Shown: piece after piece, positions 1-6,865 of the stretch | How positions within the stretch are numbered: position 1 is the first letter of the stretch | Layout of the letters: each line of letters begins with the position of its first letter | Origin: Equadaptatus sp045642965 | GTDB lineage: Bacteria; Synergistota; Synergistia; Synergistales; Synergistaceae | DNA: 34,914 bases | Direction of reading: 5' to 3' | NCBI GenBank assembly: GCA_045642965.1 | Contig: JAZUJX010000007.1 | Coordinates: 1 to 34,914, forward strand | The notes under the pieces: model-generated | What the model saw: only the letters and a program-made list of their open reading frames with translations | The model's database searches: none | What the model was told of the DNA's origin: nothing | Position numbers and translations under genes: made by a program

Positions 1-884
1 GGCGTATTGCCTTTCAATATTTTTCTTATGAGACCTGACAAAACACTTCCGGGCCCCATTTCTATGTACTTCTCCGCCCCTGCTTCCTTCATTCTGAGCA
101 CGTCCTGCACCCAAAGCACGGGAGAAAACGTCTGCTCGTAAAGCGCACGGCGGATATCCTCAACAGTTCTGAGCAGAGTTGCTTCCGCATTGCTGACAAC
201 AGGACAGAGCGGTTTCTTCCATTCAAGCTTTTCAAATTCGGCTTTAAGCTTCTCCGCGACCGGACGCATAAGGCTGCAGTGAAAAGGACCCGAAACACGC
301 AGCGGAACGGTGCGTGCTCTGTGCTGTTCCTTTATAATTTTCCCGGCTCGGGCGACAGCTTCCGCATGCCCTGAAATAACAATCTGCTCAGGCTGGTTAA
401 CGTTTGCCGCACTGCAAACCTGTCCATCTTCTGCCTGTTTGCAGACAGCCATTACCTCGTCAAGAGGAAGCCCTATAACTGCAAGCATTGTTCCCCTGCC
501 TGCTGGCACCGCTTCCTGCATAAGCCTGCCGCGCAGCCTTACAAGACGCACGCAGTCAGCAAGAGAAAGAACACCGCTCGCAACCATTGCGGTATATTCT
601 CCCAAACTGTGTCCCGCCATGCATACAGGCTTTAATACTTCGCCGATTTCTTCCTGAACAGCTCTGTAGACCGCGATACTGACCGTAAGGATAGCCGGCT
701 GAGTTATTGCAGTCTGCATAAGATCTTCCTGAGTACCGTTAAAAATAATATCACTCAGTTTAAAAGCAAGCGCTTCGTCGGCTTCTTCAAAAACCTCCGC
801 TGCTGCCCTGTATTTTTCCTTAAATGCCTGCCCCATGCCCGGGCGCTGTGCGCCCTGACCCGGGAAAACAACAGCATAACTCAT
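1..884 (-). CDS. fabD: Malonyl-CoA:ACP transacylase FabD (partial, C-terminus beyond window)
   Basis: FabD transfers malonyl groups from CoA to acyl carrier protein, supplying the extender unit for type II fatty-acid synthesis in the cytoplasm. About 294 codons are visible, opening with the family's N-terminal VFPGQGAQ motif. The nucleophile motif GHSLGEY has its serine near residue 93, and a GPFHC segment carries the second catalytic histidine. The ATG at 884 follows a clear GGAGG ribosome site. The usual length is about 310 residues, so only the last few codons are missing off the left edge. It is the third gene of fapR-plsX-fabD, 29 bp after plsX. No fabH lies between plsX and fabD, unlike many related operons. 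The identification is secure. Confidence 0.96.
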   Translation of the reverse strand, partial: MSYAVVFPGQGAQRPGMGQAFKEKYRAAAEVFEEADEALAFKLSDIIFNGTQEDLMQTAITQPAILTVSIAVYRAVQEEIGEVLKPVCMAGHSLGEYTAMVASGVLSLADCVRLVRLRGRLMQEAVPAGRGTMLAVIGLPLDEVMAVCKQAEDGQVCSAANVNQPEQIVISGHAEAVARAGKIIKEQHRARTVPLRVSGPFHCSLMRPVAEKLKAEFEKLEWKKPLCPVVSNAEATLLRTVEDIRRALYEQTFSPVLWVQDVLRMKEAGAEKYIEMGPGSVLSGLIRKILKGNT

Positions 885-913
885 GCAAAAACCTCCGCTG
901 CAATACGCCCTTT

Positions 914-1909
914 TTATCTTTTGGCTATCGCTTCCATAATTTTAACAAGACCGTCGCGTTTCACGAAATCGTCGGCTCCGAGAATTGCATAACAGAGCTG
1001 CGTTTTTCGCGATCTTCCGTGTACTTTTATAACGGTGCCGTTGACGCCGAGAAGACAGGCGTGACCGATTTTTGTCCAGTCAATGCGTGCCGAAAACCGT
1101 TTTACGGCAGGAAGCATAAACGGCAGACCGAGTTTTGGAAGCAGATGTTCCTTAAATTCCTTCTTAAATTCAGTCTTGATCAAATCCACAAGCCCTTCGG
1201 CAAATTTAATCATAACGTTTCCTGTAAATCCGTCACAGACAACAACATCGCAGGAGCCTTCGGAAAGTTCGTTTGCTTCTACAAAACCACAGTAATTGAT
1301 ATCGTCATCAGCTTTAAGCATTTCTGCGGCAGACAAAATTGCTTCGTCACCCTTAATGTCCTCTGTACCGATATTAAGCAATTTAACCTCAGGATTGTCG
1401 ATATGCTCAAAAATCTGGGCATAAATATGCCCCATTGCGGCAAACTGATAAAGATTTATCGGCTTGCAGTGAACAGTCGCTCCGACGTCAAGCAAAAGCA
1501 CGGGACGGCTGACGGAAGGATAAACTATGCCGAGAGCAGGCCGGTCAATACCTTCAAGTCTTCCGAGAATAAGCACTCCGCCGGCGGCGACCGCCCCTGT
1601 GTTCCCGGCGGTTACAAGTCCGTCTGCTTTGCCCTCCTTAACCATGCGAAGCGCTACAACAAGGCTGGAATCCTTTTTCTTACGAATTGAAACGGAAGGA
1701 TGGTCATCACCCTGAATAACTTCAGACGTATGGATAATTTTAATTCTGCCAAGCACGTCCGCAGGGGCTTTGGCTATAAGCGGTTCAATCTGTGCTAAAT
1801 CACCTACAAGCGCTACCTGCAAATCCTGCCGTTTCATGCACGCTTCGACTGCACCCTCGCAGGCAGCTTTCGGTGCAAAATCGCCGCCCATAGCATCTAT
1901 GGCAATCAT
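914..1909 (-). CDS. plsX: Phosphate acyltransferase PlsX
   Basis: PlsX converts acyl-ACP and phosphate into acyl-phosphate, the donor for PlsY at the first step of phosphatidic-acid synthesis. It is a peripheral membrane enzyme. The N-terminus IAIDAMGGDFAPK is the family signature, followed by GRIKIIHTSEVI, DDHPS and GLVTAGNTGA. The later GFTGNVMIKFAEG segment is also typical. I chose ATG 1909 because GGGAGG lies just upstream; an in-frame reading back to 1951 adds 14 unlike residues and overlaps the end of fapR. The resulting 331 aa is the normal size. It sits 17 bp downstream of fapR and is probably co-transcribed with it and fabD, under FapR control. Confidence 0.96.
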   Translation of the reverse strand: MIAIDAMGGDFAPKAACEGAVEACMKRQDLQVALVGDLAQIEPLIAKAPADVLGRIKIIHTSEVIQGDDHPSVSIRKKKDSSLVVALRMVKEGKADGLVTAGNTGAVAAGGVLILGRLEGIDRPALGIVYPSVSRPVLLLDVGATVHCKPINLYQFAAMGHIYAQIFEHIDNPEVKLLNIGTEDIKGDEAILSAAEMLKADDDINYCGFVEANELSEGSCDVVVCDGFTGNVMIKFAEGLVDLIKTEFKKEFKEHLLPKLGLPFMLPAVKRFSARIDWTKIGHACLLGVNGTVIKVHGRSRKTQLCYAILGADDFVKRDGLVKIMEAIAKR

Positions 1910-1926
1910 TTTTTCAGACCTCCCGT

Positions 1927-2499
1927 TTACGCTTGCTCCGTGCCGCTGCATCCGGCAGCGACAAAGCGTCCTGTAAAAATTTCTTTTCCTTCAACGCTGG
2001 CATGAACGCTTACTATATATTCCCCGTTTTTATGCACGCCAACCTTCGCGCGGGCAACAACCCGTTCTCCTATGCGTACCGGTTCCTTATAGGATATTCT
2101 GGCACCTTTTATTACGACAGACTCACAGTCAATCGCAGAAACAGCCAGCGTCGATGCTTGCGTGTATATATAATAGTCGCTTATTATATCCGTATGGCGA
2201 AAGCTGAGATCTCTTGTTCCGACAAGAACCGAAAGCGCTCCTTTATTCGGTTCAAGCTCCAGCAGTTCGCCTACAACCTCCTCTGTTTTCAGTGAACGGA
2301 GCCGGCTGGTTGCCTTTTCTGCCATCAGCCTTGCGCGTTCACGAACCTCAGGAACAGAAAGAAGTCCCCTGTCAAGACGAACAGTACTCACGCTGACGCC
2401 AAGTGACGAAGCAAGCTCCTGATCCGTCAGGAGAGGATTAGTGCCTATTAAATCCAAAAGCTTCTTATGGCGTACTGCCCTTGCATTGTCCGTGCGCAT
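1927..2499 (-). CDS. fapR: FapR, malonyl-CoA-responsive repressor of lipid synthesis
   Basis: FapR represses fatty-acid and phospholipid genes until malonyl-CoA accumulates and binds its effector domain. The 190-aa protein has the two expected parts. A DeoR-like helix-turn-helix covers roughly residues 8-45 (TDQELASSLGVSVSTVRLDR). A hotdog-fold thioesterase-like domain covers about 90-185 (RDLSFRHTDIISDYYIY, then ASTLAVSAI). It heads fapR-plsX-fabD, the same linkage as in Bacillus, where the operon is FapR-regulated. Upstream lie a near-consensus promoter and a 17-bp site resembling the FapR operator, so autoregulation is likely. FapR is best known from Firmicutes; its presence here fits a Firmicutes-like or Synergistota host. 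Confidence 0.93.
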   Translation of the reverse strand: MRTDNARAVRHKKLLDLIGTNPLLTDQELASSLGVSVSTVRLDRGLLSVPEVRERARLMAEKATSRLRSLKTEEVVGELLELEPNKGALSVLVGTRDLSFRHTDIISDYYIYTQASTLAVSAIDCESVVIKGARISYKEPVRIGERVVARAKVGVHKNGEYIVSVHASVEGKEIFTGRFVAAGCSGTEQA

Positions 2500-2520
2500 G
2501 AGGACCCCCGGAAATCAGAA

Positions 2521-2537
2521 TTATGACCTGCTGCTAA
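2521..2537 (-). promoter_or_regulatory. Putative FapR operator
   Basis: On the minus strand this reads TTAGCAGCAGGTCATAA. It matches about 14 of 17 positions of the Bacillus FapR consensus as I remember it (TTAGTACCTRRTMNTAA). It starts about 11 bp downstream of the fapR -10 box, overlapping or just past the expected start of transcription, where bound repressor would block RNA polymerase. Position and similarity are visible; binding is inferred. Confidence 0.55.
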
Positions 2538-2548
2538 CACTTGAACAT

Positions 2549-2576
2549 ATTATATGCCAATAGAGGAAAAAGTCAA
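2549..2576 (-). promoter_or_regulatory. fapR-plsX-fabD promoter
   Basis: The minus strand carries TTGACT (2576-2571) and TATAAT (2554-2549) with a 16-bp spacer. This is nearly a perfect housekeeping sigma-70 promoter. It lies about 50 bp upstream of the fapR start codon, immediately before the putative FapR operator. Confidence 0.8.
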
Positions 2577-2577
2577 C

Positions 2578-2606
2578 AAAAAATGCGGATATTAGTCCGC
2601 ATTTTG
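2578..2606 (-). terminator. Intrinsic terminator after the secreted-protein gene
   Basis: The minus strand has AAAATGCGGA, a short loop, then TCCGCATTTTTT. It forms a GC-containing stem followed by a T run, directly downstream of the stop codon at 2615. It separates that gene from the fapR promoter that follows. Confidence 0.8.
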
Positions 2607-2614
2607 GCCGTTTA

Positions 2615-3109
2615 TCAGCGCTTTTTCTTTGCTGCAATTTCCATGGTTTGGTCATACAGTTTGTTCAAACAGTCTTCCTTGTCCGAAGGAAGCTGCTGCC
2701 AGTCGTCAATGCCGCACGTTCTTACAGACGAACTGCTGCCCTGACTGCTTTGCTGGCTGTATGAAGAGCCTGACAGCTTCGAACTTTCAAAACTTGTCTC
2801 ATCCAGAATTTTGTACTTTCGCTCAGTTTTATGGAAAGCATATAAAAAGCGGTCTTCCCGTTTCGTTTCACGCGTTTCGCCCGGTTTGAAGGTCTCTTTA
2901 ATTTCCGAAACGGAAGTCACCTGCACCGTGTAATAACTGCCGCATTTTTTAACGGAGTTCTCATCCAGCGTCACCATATAGTTTCTGCTGAAATCCCTGT
3001 CGCTCGTCTCACGTGAAACAACAGTCACGTTTCCGGCAAAAGACGCAGCCGCAAAAACTGTTGAAAGACACACTGCGCAGGTCAGGACAATCAATATTCT
3101 TCTGTTCAT
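2615..3109 (-). CDS. Small secreted protein of unknown function
   Basis: I do not recognise this 164-aa protein. It has a convincing Sec signal peptide: a basic MNRR start, a hydrophobic core, and a probable cleavage after SFA near residue 25. The mature part is polar, with a serine/glutamine-rich stretch at about 109-129 and three cysteines near 56, 132 and 147. No lipobox cysteine follows the signal, so it is probably periplasmic or exported rather than a lipoprotein. A good AGGTGA ribosome site precedes the ATG. It has its own -10 box and terminator, so it appears to be an independent single-gene unit wedged between rpmF and fapR, where related genomes often run straight through. Its function cannot be inferred from context. 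Confidence 0.75.
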   Translation of the reverse strand: MNRRILIVLTCAVCLSTVFAAASFAGNVTVVSRETSDRDFSRNYMVTLDENSVKKCGSYYTVQVTSVSEIKETFKPGETRETKREDRFLYAFHKTERKYKILDETSFESSKLSGSSYSQQSSQGSSSSVRTCGIDDWQQLPSDKEDCLNKLYDQTMEIAAKKKR

Positions 3110-3149
3110 TACTGAATCACCTCACTGAATTTATTTTTATGGTAAATTT

Positions 3150-3155
3150 ATTATA
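3150..3155 (-). promoter_or_regulatory. -10 box for the secreted-protein gene
   Basis: A perfect TATAAT on the minus strand lies about 40 bp before the start codon at 3109. No convincing -35 box sits at the right distance, so only the -10 element is claimed. Confidence 0.45.
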
Positions 3156-3240
3156 GGCGTTTTAAACAGAAAGCGCATACGTAATTTACGCAGAATTTCA
3201 TACATATTATCTGCTGAAATATTTTCTGCGGTGCAGAAAA

Positions 3241-3270
3241 CAAAATGAGAGACCTTACGGTCTCCCATTT
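3241..3270 (-). terminator. Intrinsic terminator after rpmF
   Basis: The minus strand reads GGGAGACC, a TAAG loop, then GGTCTCTC followed by ATTTTGTTTT. This strong hairpin plus T run lies about 22 bp downstream of the rpmF stop codon. It should end the ackA-yceD-rpmF transcript. Confidence 0.85.
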
Positions 3271-3292
3271 ATAAACTACAGAAAGGATTAAC

Positions 3293-3499
3293 CTATTCTT
3301 CAGCCGTTTTGGTGGCTTCTTTAACATCAAGGACCTTGCGTCCTCTATAGTACCCGCAGGCAGGGCATACGCAATACTGACGTACTACTTCGCCGCAGTG
3401 TGAGCAGGTCGTTGCTCCGCTTGTTGTGAGTTCGCCAAGGTACTGTGATTTACGCTTGTGTGAACGTGCATGTGAGACTCTTCTCTTCGGGACTGCCAT
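3293..3499 (-). CDS. rpmF: Ribosomal protein bL32
   Basis: This is a 68-aa protein of the large ribosomal subunit. The N-terminus MAVPKRRVSHARSHKR is the invariant bL32 opening. It is followed by a zinc-ribbon with four cysteines in two CxxC pairs (CSHC and CPAC, about residues 32-51). All four cysteines are kept, so this is the zinc-binding form, not the zinc-independent paralogue. A purine-rich GGGGGG site precedes ATG 3499. It follows yceD, the usual partner, and is ended by a strong terminator. Confidence 0.97.
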   Translation of the reverse strand: MAVPKRRVSHARSHKRKSQYLGELTTSGATTCSHCGEVVRQYCVCPACGYYRGRKVLDVKEATKTAEE

Positions 3500-3543
3500 C
3501 TTGTTCCCCCCTTAGTTCCTTAAACACAAAAATTACAGAGGTG

Positions 3544-3552
3544 ATTATAACA
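3544..3552 (-). promoter_or_regulatory. Extended -10 promoter upstream of rpmF
   Basis: The minus strand shows TGTTATAAT, an extended -10 element (TGn followed by TATAAT), in the short yceD-rpmF gap. No clear -35 is visible, as is usual for extended -10 promoters. It could give rpmF extra transcription beyond read-through from ackA-yceD. Confidence 0.5.
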
Positions 3553-3575
3553 CTTTTTTCTATTTTTGCATTAAG

Positions 3576-4163
3576 TTATTCTTTTTCTTCTTCAATAAAC
3601 TGTTTTAAAACTTCAAAACGCGCATCACCGGCAGTTTTTTTACAGCTGCATGTTTCGGTATTCAGGTTTACGCCGCACTCGGGGCACAGCCCCTTGCAGT
3701 CTTCTCTGCACAGAACCACCGCCGGAAGAGATGTAAGCATTACTTCCCAAATCTGTGAGGAAAGGTCTATCTCATCTTCCCAGCTGTCAAGAAAGATAAC
3801 GTCTTCATCACCGTCAGCCGAAGATTGTTTTTCGTCCGTTGTCTGCGGCTCCGCATCGGCAGAAAGTGAAAAAAGATATTTCAGAGTGCCGGAAAAATCT
3901 GTTTCTGCAGGTTCAAGGCAACGGGCACAGGGTGTTCCGACTTTGCCTGATACTGTTACATCAGCACAGAGATTTGCTTCCGTACGGTATGCCCTGATTT
4001 TAACTGACAGAGGCGACAGAAACTCATATAACTGTCCCCAATAGCTTATCGGAGTTTTCTCTTCAATACGGCACTCGTCTTCGTACGCACTCCCGTCTTT
4101 GGGAACTGCGGGAAGTATCAGAGTGCGTTTCCAGGTTTCGGGAACAGCTTCAAGATATTTCAT
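3576..4163 (-). CDS. yceD: YceD/DUF177 family protein, 23S rRNA accumulation factor
   Basis: This 195-aa protein is of the DUF177 (YceD, called YlbN in Bacillus) family. Homologues are linked to 23S rRNA accumulation, and the gene is almost always next to rpmF, as here. The sequence shows the family's central CARCLEP motif (about residues 79-85). Further on is a cysteine-rich segment, CREDCKGLCPECG followed by CSC, near 151-174, which looks like a metal site. An acidic linker lies between them. The ATG at 4163 is 9 bp after the ackA stop, so the two are co-transcribed. The family call is safe; its biochemical role remains poorly known. Confidence 0.88.
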   Translation of the reverse strand: MKYLEAVPETWKRTLILPAVPKDGSAYEDECRIEEKTPISYWGQLYEFLSPLSVKIRAYRTEANLCADVTVSGKVGTPCARCLEPAETDFSGTLKYLFSLSADAEPQTTDEKQSSADGDEDVIFLDSWEDEIDLSSQIWEVMLTSLPAVVLCREDCKGLCPECGVNLNTETCSCKKTAGDARFEVLKQFIEEEKE

Positions 4164-4172
4164 TTCTGCCTT

Positions 4173-5504
4173 CTATTTTGCTTTCTTCGCACTTTTTGCG
4201 GCAGGTTTTCTGCCTGGTTTTTTAGCAACCGCAGTTTTTTTGGCTGCTGTTTTCTTTGTTTTTCTTTTTGCCGTTGCCTTTTTTGCAGCTGCTTTTTTCA
4301 CAGGGGCTGAGCCAAGCACCAGCCTCTGCGTGTCTCGCGCGATCATCAATTCTTCGTTCGTAGGAATGACGAAAACCTTGACAGGAGATCTCTTTTTGCT
4401 GATAAGGACCTCTTCGCCGCGGACTTTATTGCTGTTTTTGTCAAATTTAACGCCAAGGAATTCAAGGTCTTTGCAGACTTTTTCACGGAATGCAATACCG
4501 TTCTCGCCAATACCGGCCGTAAATACGATAGCGTCTACACCGCCCATCGCCGCCGCATAGGCTCCGATATATTTTTTGACTTCGTAAATAAGCATGTTCT
4601 GTGCGGTTTCCGCGCGCCAGTTGTTGTCTTCCGCTGCTTCTTCAACGTCGCGAAGGTCGCTTGATACACCTGAAATACCAAGAAGACCGCTCTTTTTGTT
4701 GCAGATCTCGTTGATTTTGTCTATATCATAACCAAGGCTTGCAAGCTGAATAAGAACTGCGGGATCAATGTCTCCGCTTCTTGTTCCCATTATGACTCCG
4801 GCTGTCGGACTGTAACCCATTGTTGTGTCGAGTGATTTTCCTTTCTTGACTGCCGTGATTGAGCTTCCGTTGCCGAGGTGGCACGTGATTATGCGAAGTT
4901 CTTTAATGGGCTTGCCGAGCAGTTCAGCGCAGCGCTGCGAAACATATTTGTGGCTTGTGCCGTGGAAGCCGTAACGGCGTATTTTTTCCTTCTTGTAGAA
5001 TTCGTAAGGAATACCGTAAAGGTACGACGTCGCCGGCATTGTCTGGTGGAAAGAAGTGTCAAACACGACAACGTTCGGAAGGTCGGGAAGAACTTTCTGC
5101 ACGGCTTCGATACCCTGAAGGTTTGCAGGATTGTGAAGCGGTGCAAGCGGGGTAACCTTTCTGATGCCTTCAAGAACTTTTGACGTAACAAGCGCTGATT
5201 CCGTAAAATCTTCTCCGCCGTGAACAACACGGTGGCCGGCTGCCGAAAGTTCGCTGAGATTTTTGAGAACGCCGAATTTTTTGTCAACGAGCATATCAAG
5301 AACAAATTTAATTGCTTCGGTATGCGTCGGGAAGCTTACGTCTTTGTCAAATTTCTCTTTACCGGCGACTTTCGTGTGTTTGATGTGAGAGCCTGCCATG
5401 CCTATGCGTTCGACAAGACCTTTCGCAAGAAGCTTTTCACCGTCCATGTCTACAAGCTGGTATTTGAGTGATGAGCTTCCGCAGTTGAGAACCAAAATTT
5501 TCAT
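4173..5504 (-). CDS. ackA: Acetate kinase with histone-H1-like lysine-rich C-terminal tail
   Basis: AckA interconverts acetyl-phosphate plus ADP with acetate plus ATP, the energy-yielding last step of acetate fermentation. The core is complete: NCGSSS at 7-12, HRVVHGG with R92, D149, H181 in GFHGTSH, CHLGNGSS, R242 in GTRSGD, GIGENG, and E385. These match the catalytic residues of characterised acetate kinases with a one-residue offset. Normal enzymes end near residue 400. This one continues in the same frame for about 42 residues of KKAAAKK-type repeats with an AT-hook-like PGRKP, about 19 of them Lys or Arg. ATG 5504 was chosen for its GGAGGGG ribosome site; the upstream in-frame extension is not conserved-looking. 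It heads ackA-yceD-rpmF. No pta gene is in the window. Confidence 0.96.
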   Translation of the reverse strand: MKILVLNCGSSSLKYQLVDMDGEKLLAKGLVERIGMAGSHIKHTKVAGKEKFDKDVSFPTHTEAIKFVLDMLVDKKFGVLKNLSELSAAGHRVVHGGEDFTESALVTSKVLEGIRKVTPLAPLHNPANLQGIEAVQKVLPDLPNVVVFDTSFHQTMPATSYLYGIPYEFYKKEKIRRYGFHGTSHKYVSQRCAELLGKPIKELRIITCHLGNGSSITAVKKGKSLDTTMGYSPTAGVIMGTRSGDIDPAVLIQLASLGYDIDKINEICNKKSGLLGISGVSSDLRDVEEAAEDNNWRAETAQNMLIYEVKKYIGAYAAAMGGVDAIVFTAGIGENGIAFREKVCKDLEFLGVKFDKNSNKVRGEEVLISKKRSPVKVFVIPTNEELMIARDTQRLVLGSAPVKKAAAKKATAKRKTKKTAAKKTAVAKKPGRKPAAKSAKKAK

Positions 5505-5530
5505 TACCAAACCCCTCCGATTTTCAGTTT

Positions 5531-5551
5531 TTGTGGTATTCTTTACCACAA
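5531..5551. promoter_or_regulatory. Perfect inverted repeat between ackA and tmcAL
   Basis: TTGTGGTA, five bases, TACCACAA: two perfect 8-bp arms in the 59-bp gap between divergent ackA and tmcAL. The right arm runs into the AAGGA ribosome site of tmcAL. It could be an operator serving both genes, or an RNA hairpin affecting tmcAL translation. It has no T run, so it is not a typical terminator. Confidence 0.5.
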
Positions 5552-5563
5552 GGATGTGAGTTT

Positions 5564-6781
5564 ATGAATCTCCCCAAAGTAACAGGGATTGTTGCCGAAT
5601 ACAACCCTTTGCACAACGGACACGTCTACCAGCTTAATAAAGCCAAAAAACTAAGCGGCGCAGAAGCGCTGATAGTTGTGCTTTCGTCTGATTTCGTACA
5701 GCGTGGAGAGCCTGCGTTTCTTTCAATGCATGAACGCGCCAAACTCGCCGTTTTGCACGGCGCAGACCTTGTTCTGGAACTTCCGGCCCTGTTTTCCTGC
5801 GGCAACGCAGGCATTTTTGCCGATTCCGCAGTTAAGCTGTCAGCCGCTACGGGAATCGTCACGACTCTCTCGTTCGGCATGGAAGACCCCAGTTGGGATT
5901 TAATTTCCGCTGCGTCTATTTTAGTTGAAGAACCGGATAGTTTCAAGTTTTTATTGAAAAAAAATTTAGAATCAGGTTTTTCATTTGCCGAAGCACGCAT
6001 CAACGCCCTTGATTCTTTCATTCCCGGCGCTGCCTCAAAGCTTGCGGGATCAAACAATTCTCTTGCTTTGAATTATGCTGCCGCCATAATAAAAAATAAT
6101 TGCGATATTTCCCTTGTTCCGGTACAGCGGACAGGCACTGATCACGACACCTCTGATTTGAGCGAAACATATGCCTCGTCATCTGCAATCAGAAATATGC
6201 TCAGGGAAAATAATTTGTCTTCCGTAAAATCATTCGTTCCGGAAAAGTCGGCACAAATCATTAAAGAAAATCTAAGCCGCGGAACAGCATACGTTTCGCA
6301 CGACAGGCTTTGGACAGCATTAAGGTCGCTTCTGCTGAGAAACAGTTCCGAAGATTTTTTCAAAACTGCGGAAATATCCGAAGGAATTGAAAATAAATTT
6401 ATTGCGGAGGCTTTGTCGGCAGGCAGTTTCAACGAGTGGCTTGAACGCTGTACAAGCAGACGCTATCCCAAAGGAAGAATCCGCAGACAAGCCATGCAGC
6501 TTCTGCTCGGAACAGACCGCTGGACAAAGTACGCGGTACAGAGGCTTGGCGTGCCTTACATTCGTCCTTTGGCGATGAACGCTAACGGCAGAGAACTGCT
6601 CAAAATCATGAAGGAAACTGCAAAACTGCCGGTAATTGCAAAATGCGGCGATGCGAAATTTTCCGATTACGCGGAGAAAATTATGCAGTATGACCTGCTC
6701 GCTTCAGAACTCAGACGCGGATTTCTGCCCTGCGGAAACTGCGGAGCTGCGCACGCCGAAAAAATTTACATTGCGGATTAA
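5564..6781 (+). CDS. tmcAL: tRNA(Met) cytidine acetate ligase TmcAL (YlbM family)
   Basis: TmcAL makes N4-acetylcytidine at position 34 of elongator tRNA-Met, using ATP and free acetate through an acetyl-adenylate. The N-terminus GIVAEYNPLHNGHVYQL is the family's nucleotidyltransferase signature, with HNGH at residues 17-20. Further conserved pieces are SSDFVQRGEPAF, LELPALFS, GSNNSLALNY and, near the C-terminus, RPLAMNANGRELL. The 405-aa length is normal. I started at ATG 5564 (AAGGATG ribosome site) rather than the in-frame TTG at 5531, which lies in the inverted repeat. It is divergent from ackA, whose product makes or uses acetate, the enzyme's own substrate; a regulatory link is possible but inferred. 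Confidence 0.92.
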   Translation: MNLPKVTGIVAEYNPLHNGHVYQLNKAKKLSGAEALIVVLSSDFVQRGEPAFLSMHERAKLAVLHGADLVLELPALFSCGNAGIFADSAVKLSAATGIVTTLSFGMEDPSWDLISAASILVEEPDSFKFLLKKNLESGFSFAEARINALDSFIPGAASKLAGSNNSLALNYAAAIIKNNCDISLVPVQRTGTDHDTSDLSETYASSSAIRNMLRENNLSSVKSFVPEKSAQIIKENLSRGTAYVSHDRLWTALRSLLLRNSSEDFFKTAEISEGIENKFIAEALSAGSFNEWLERCTSRRYPKGRIRRQAMQLLLGTDRWTKYAVQRLGVPYIRPLAMNANGRELLKIMKETAKLPVIAKCGDAKFSDYAEKIMQYDLLASELRRGFLPCGNCGAAHAEKIYIAD

Positions 6782-6803
6782 ATCCGATTTCAGACACAAA
6801 CAC

Positions 6804-6831
6804 TTGCAAAATAAGCATACAGATATAAAAT
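6804..6831 (+). promoter_or_regulatory. Promoter before the MFS-rsmD-coaD-rsmA operon
   Basis: TTGCAA (6804-6809) and TAAAAT (6826-6831) are separated by 16 bp, about 35 bp before the MFS start codon. It is a plausible sigma-70 promoter for the run of plus-strand genes that follows. Confidence 0.55.
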
Positions 6832-6865
6832 TGAGACGGATATTTTAAAGGCAGAGGTTCAGCAA

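Noticed and set aside
824..1690. A 288-codon open frame on the plus strand
   Set aside because: It lies antisense to fabD and plsX, which show clear family motifs; the translated product has no recognisable motif.
4173..4310. The AckA tail as a frameshift artefact
   Set aside because: The tail is in the same frame as the enzyme with no break, and its Lys/Ala repeat composition is not what a random frame would give.
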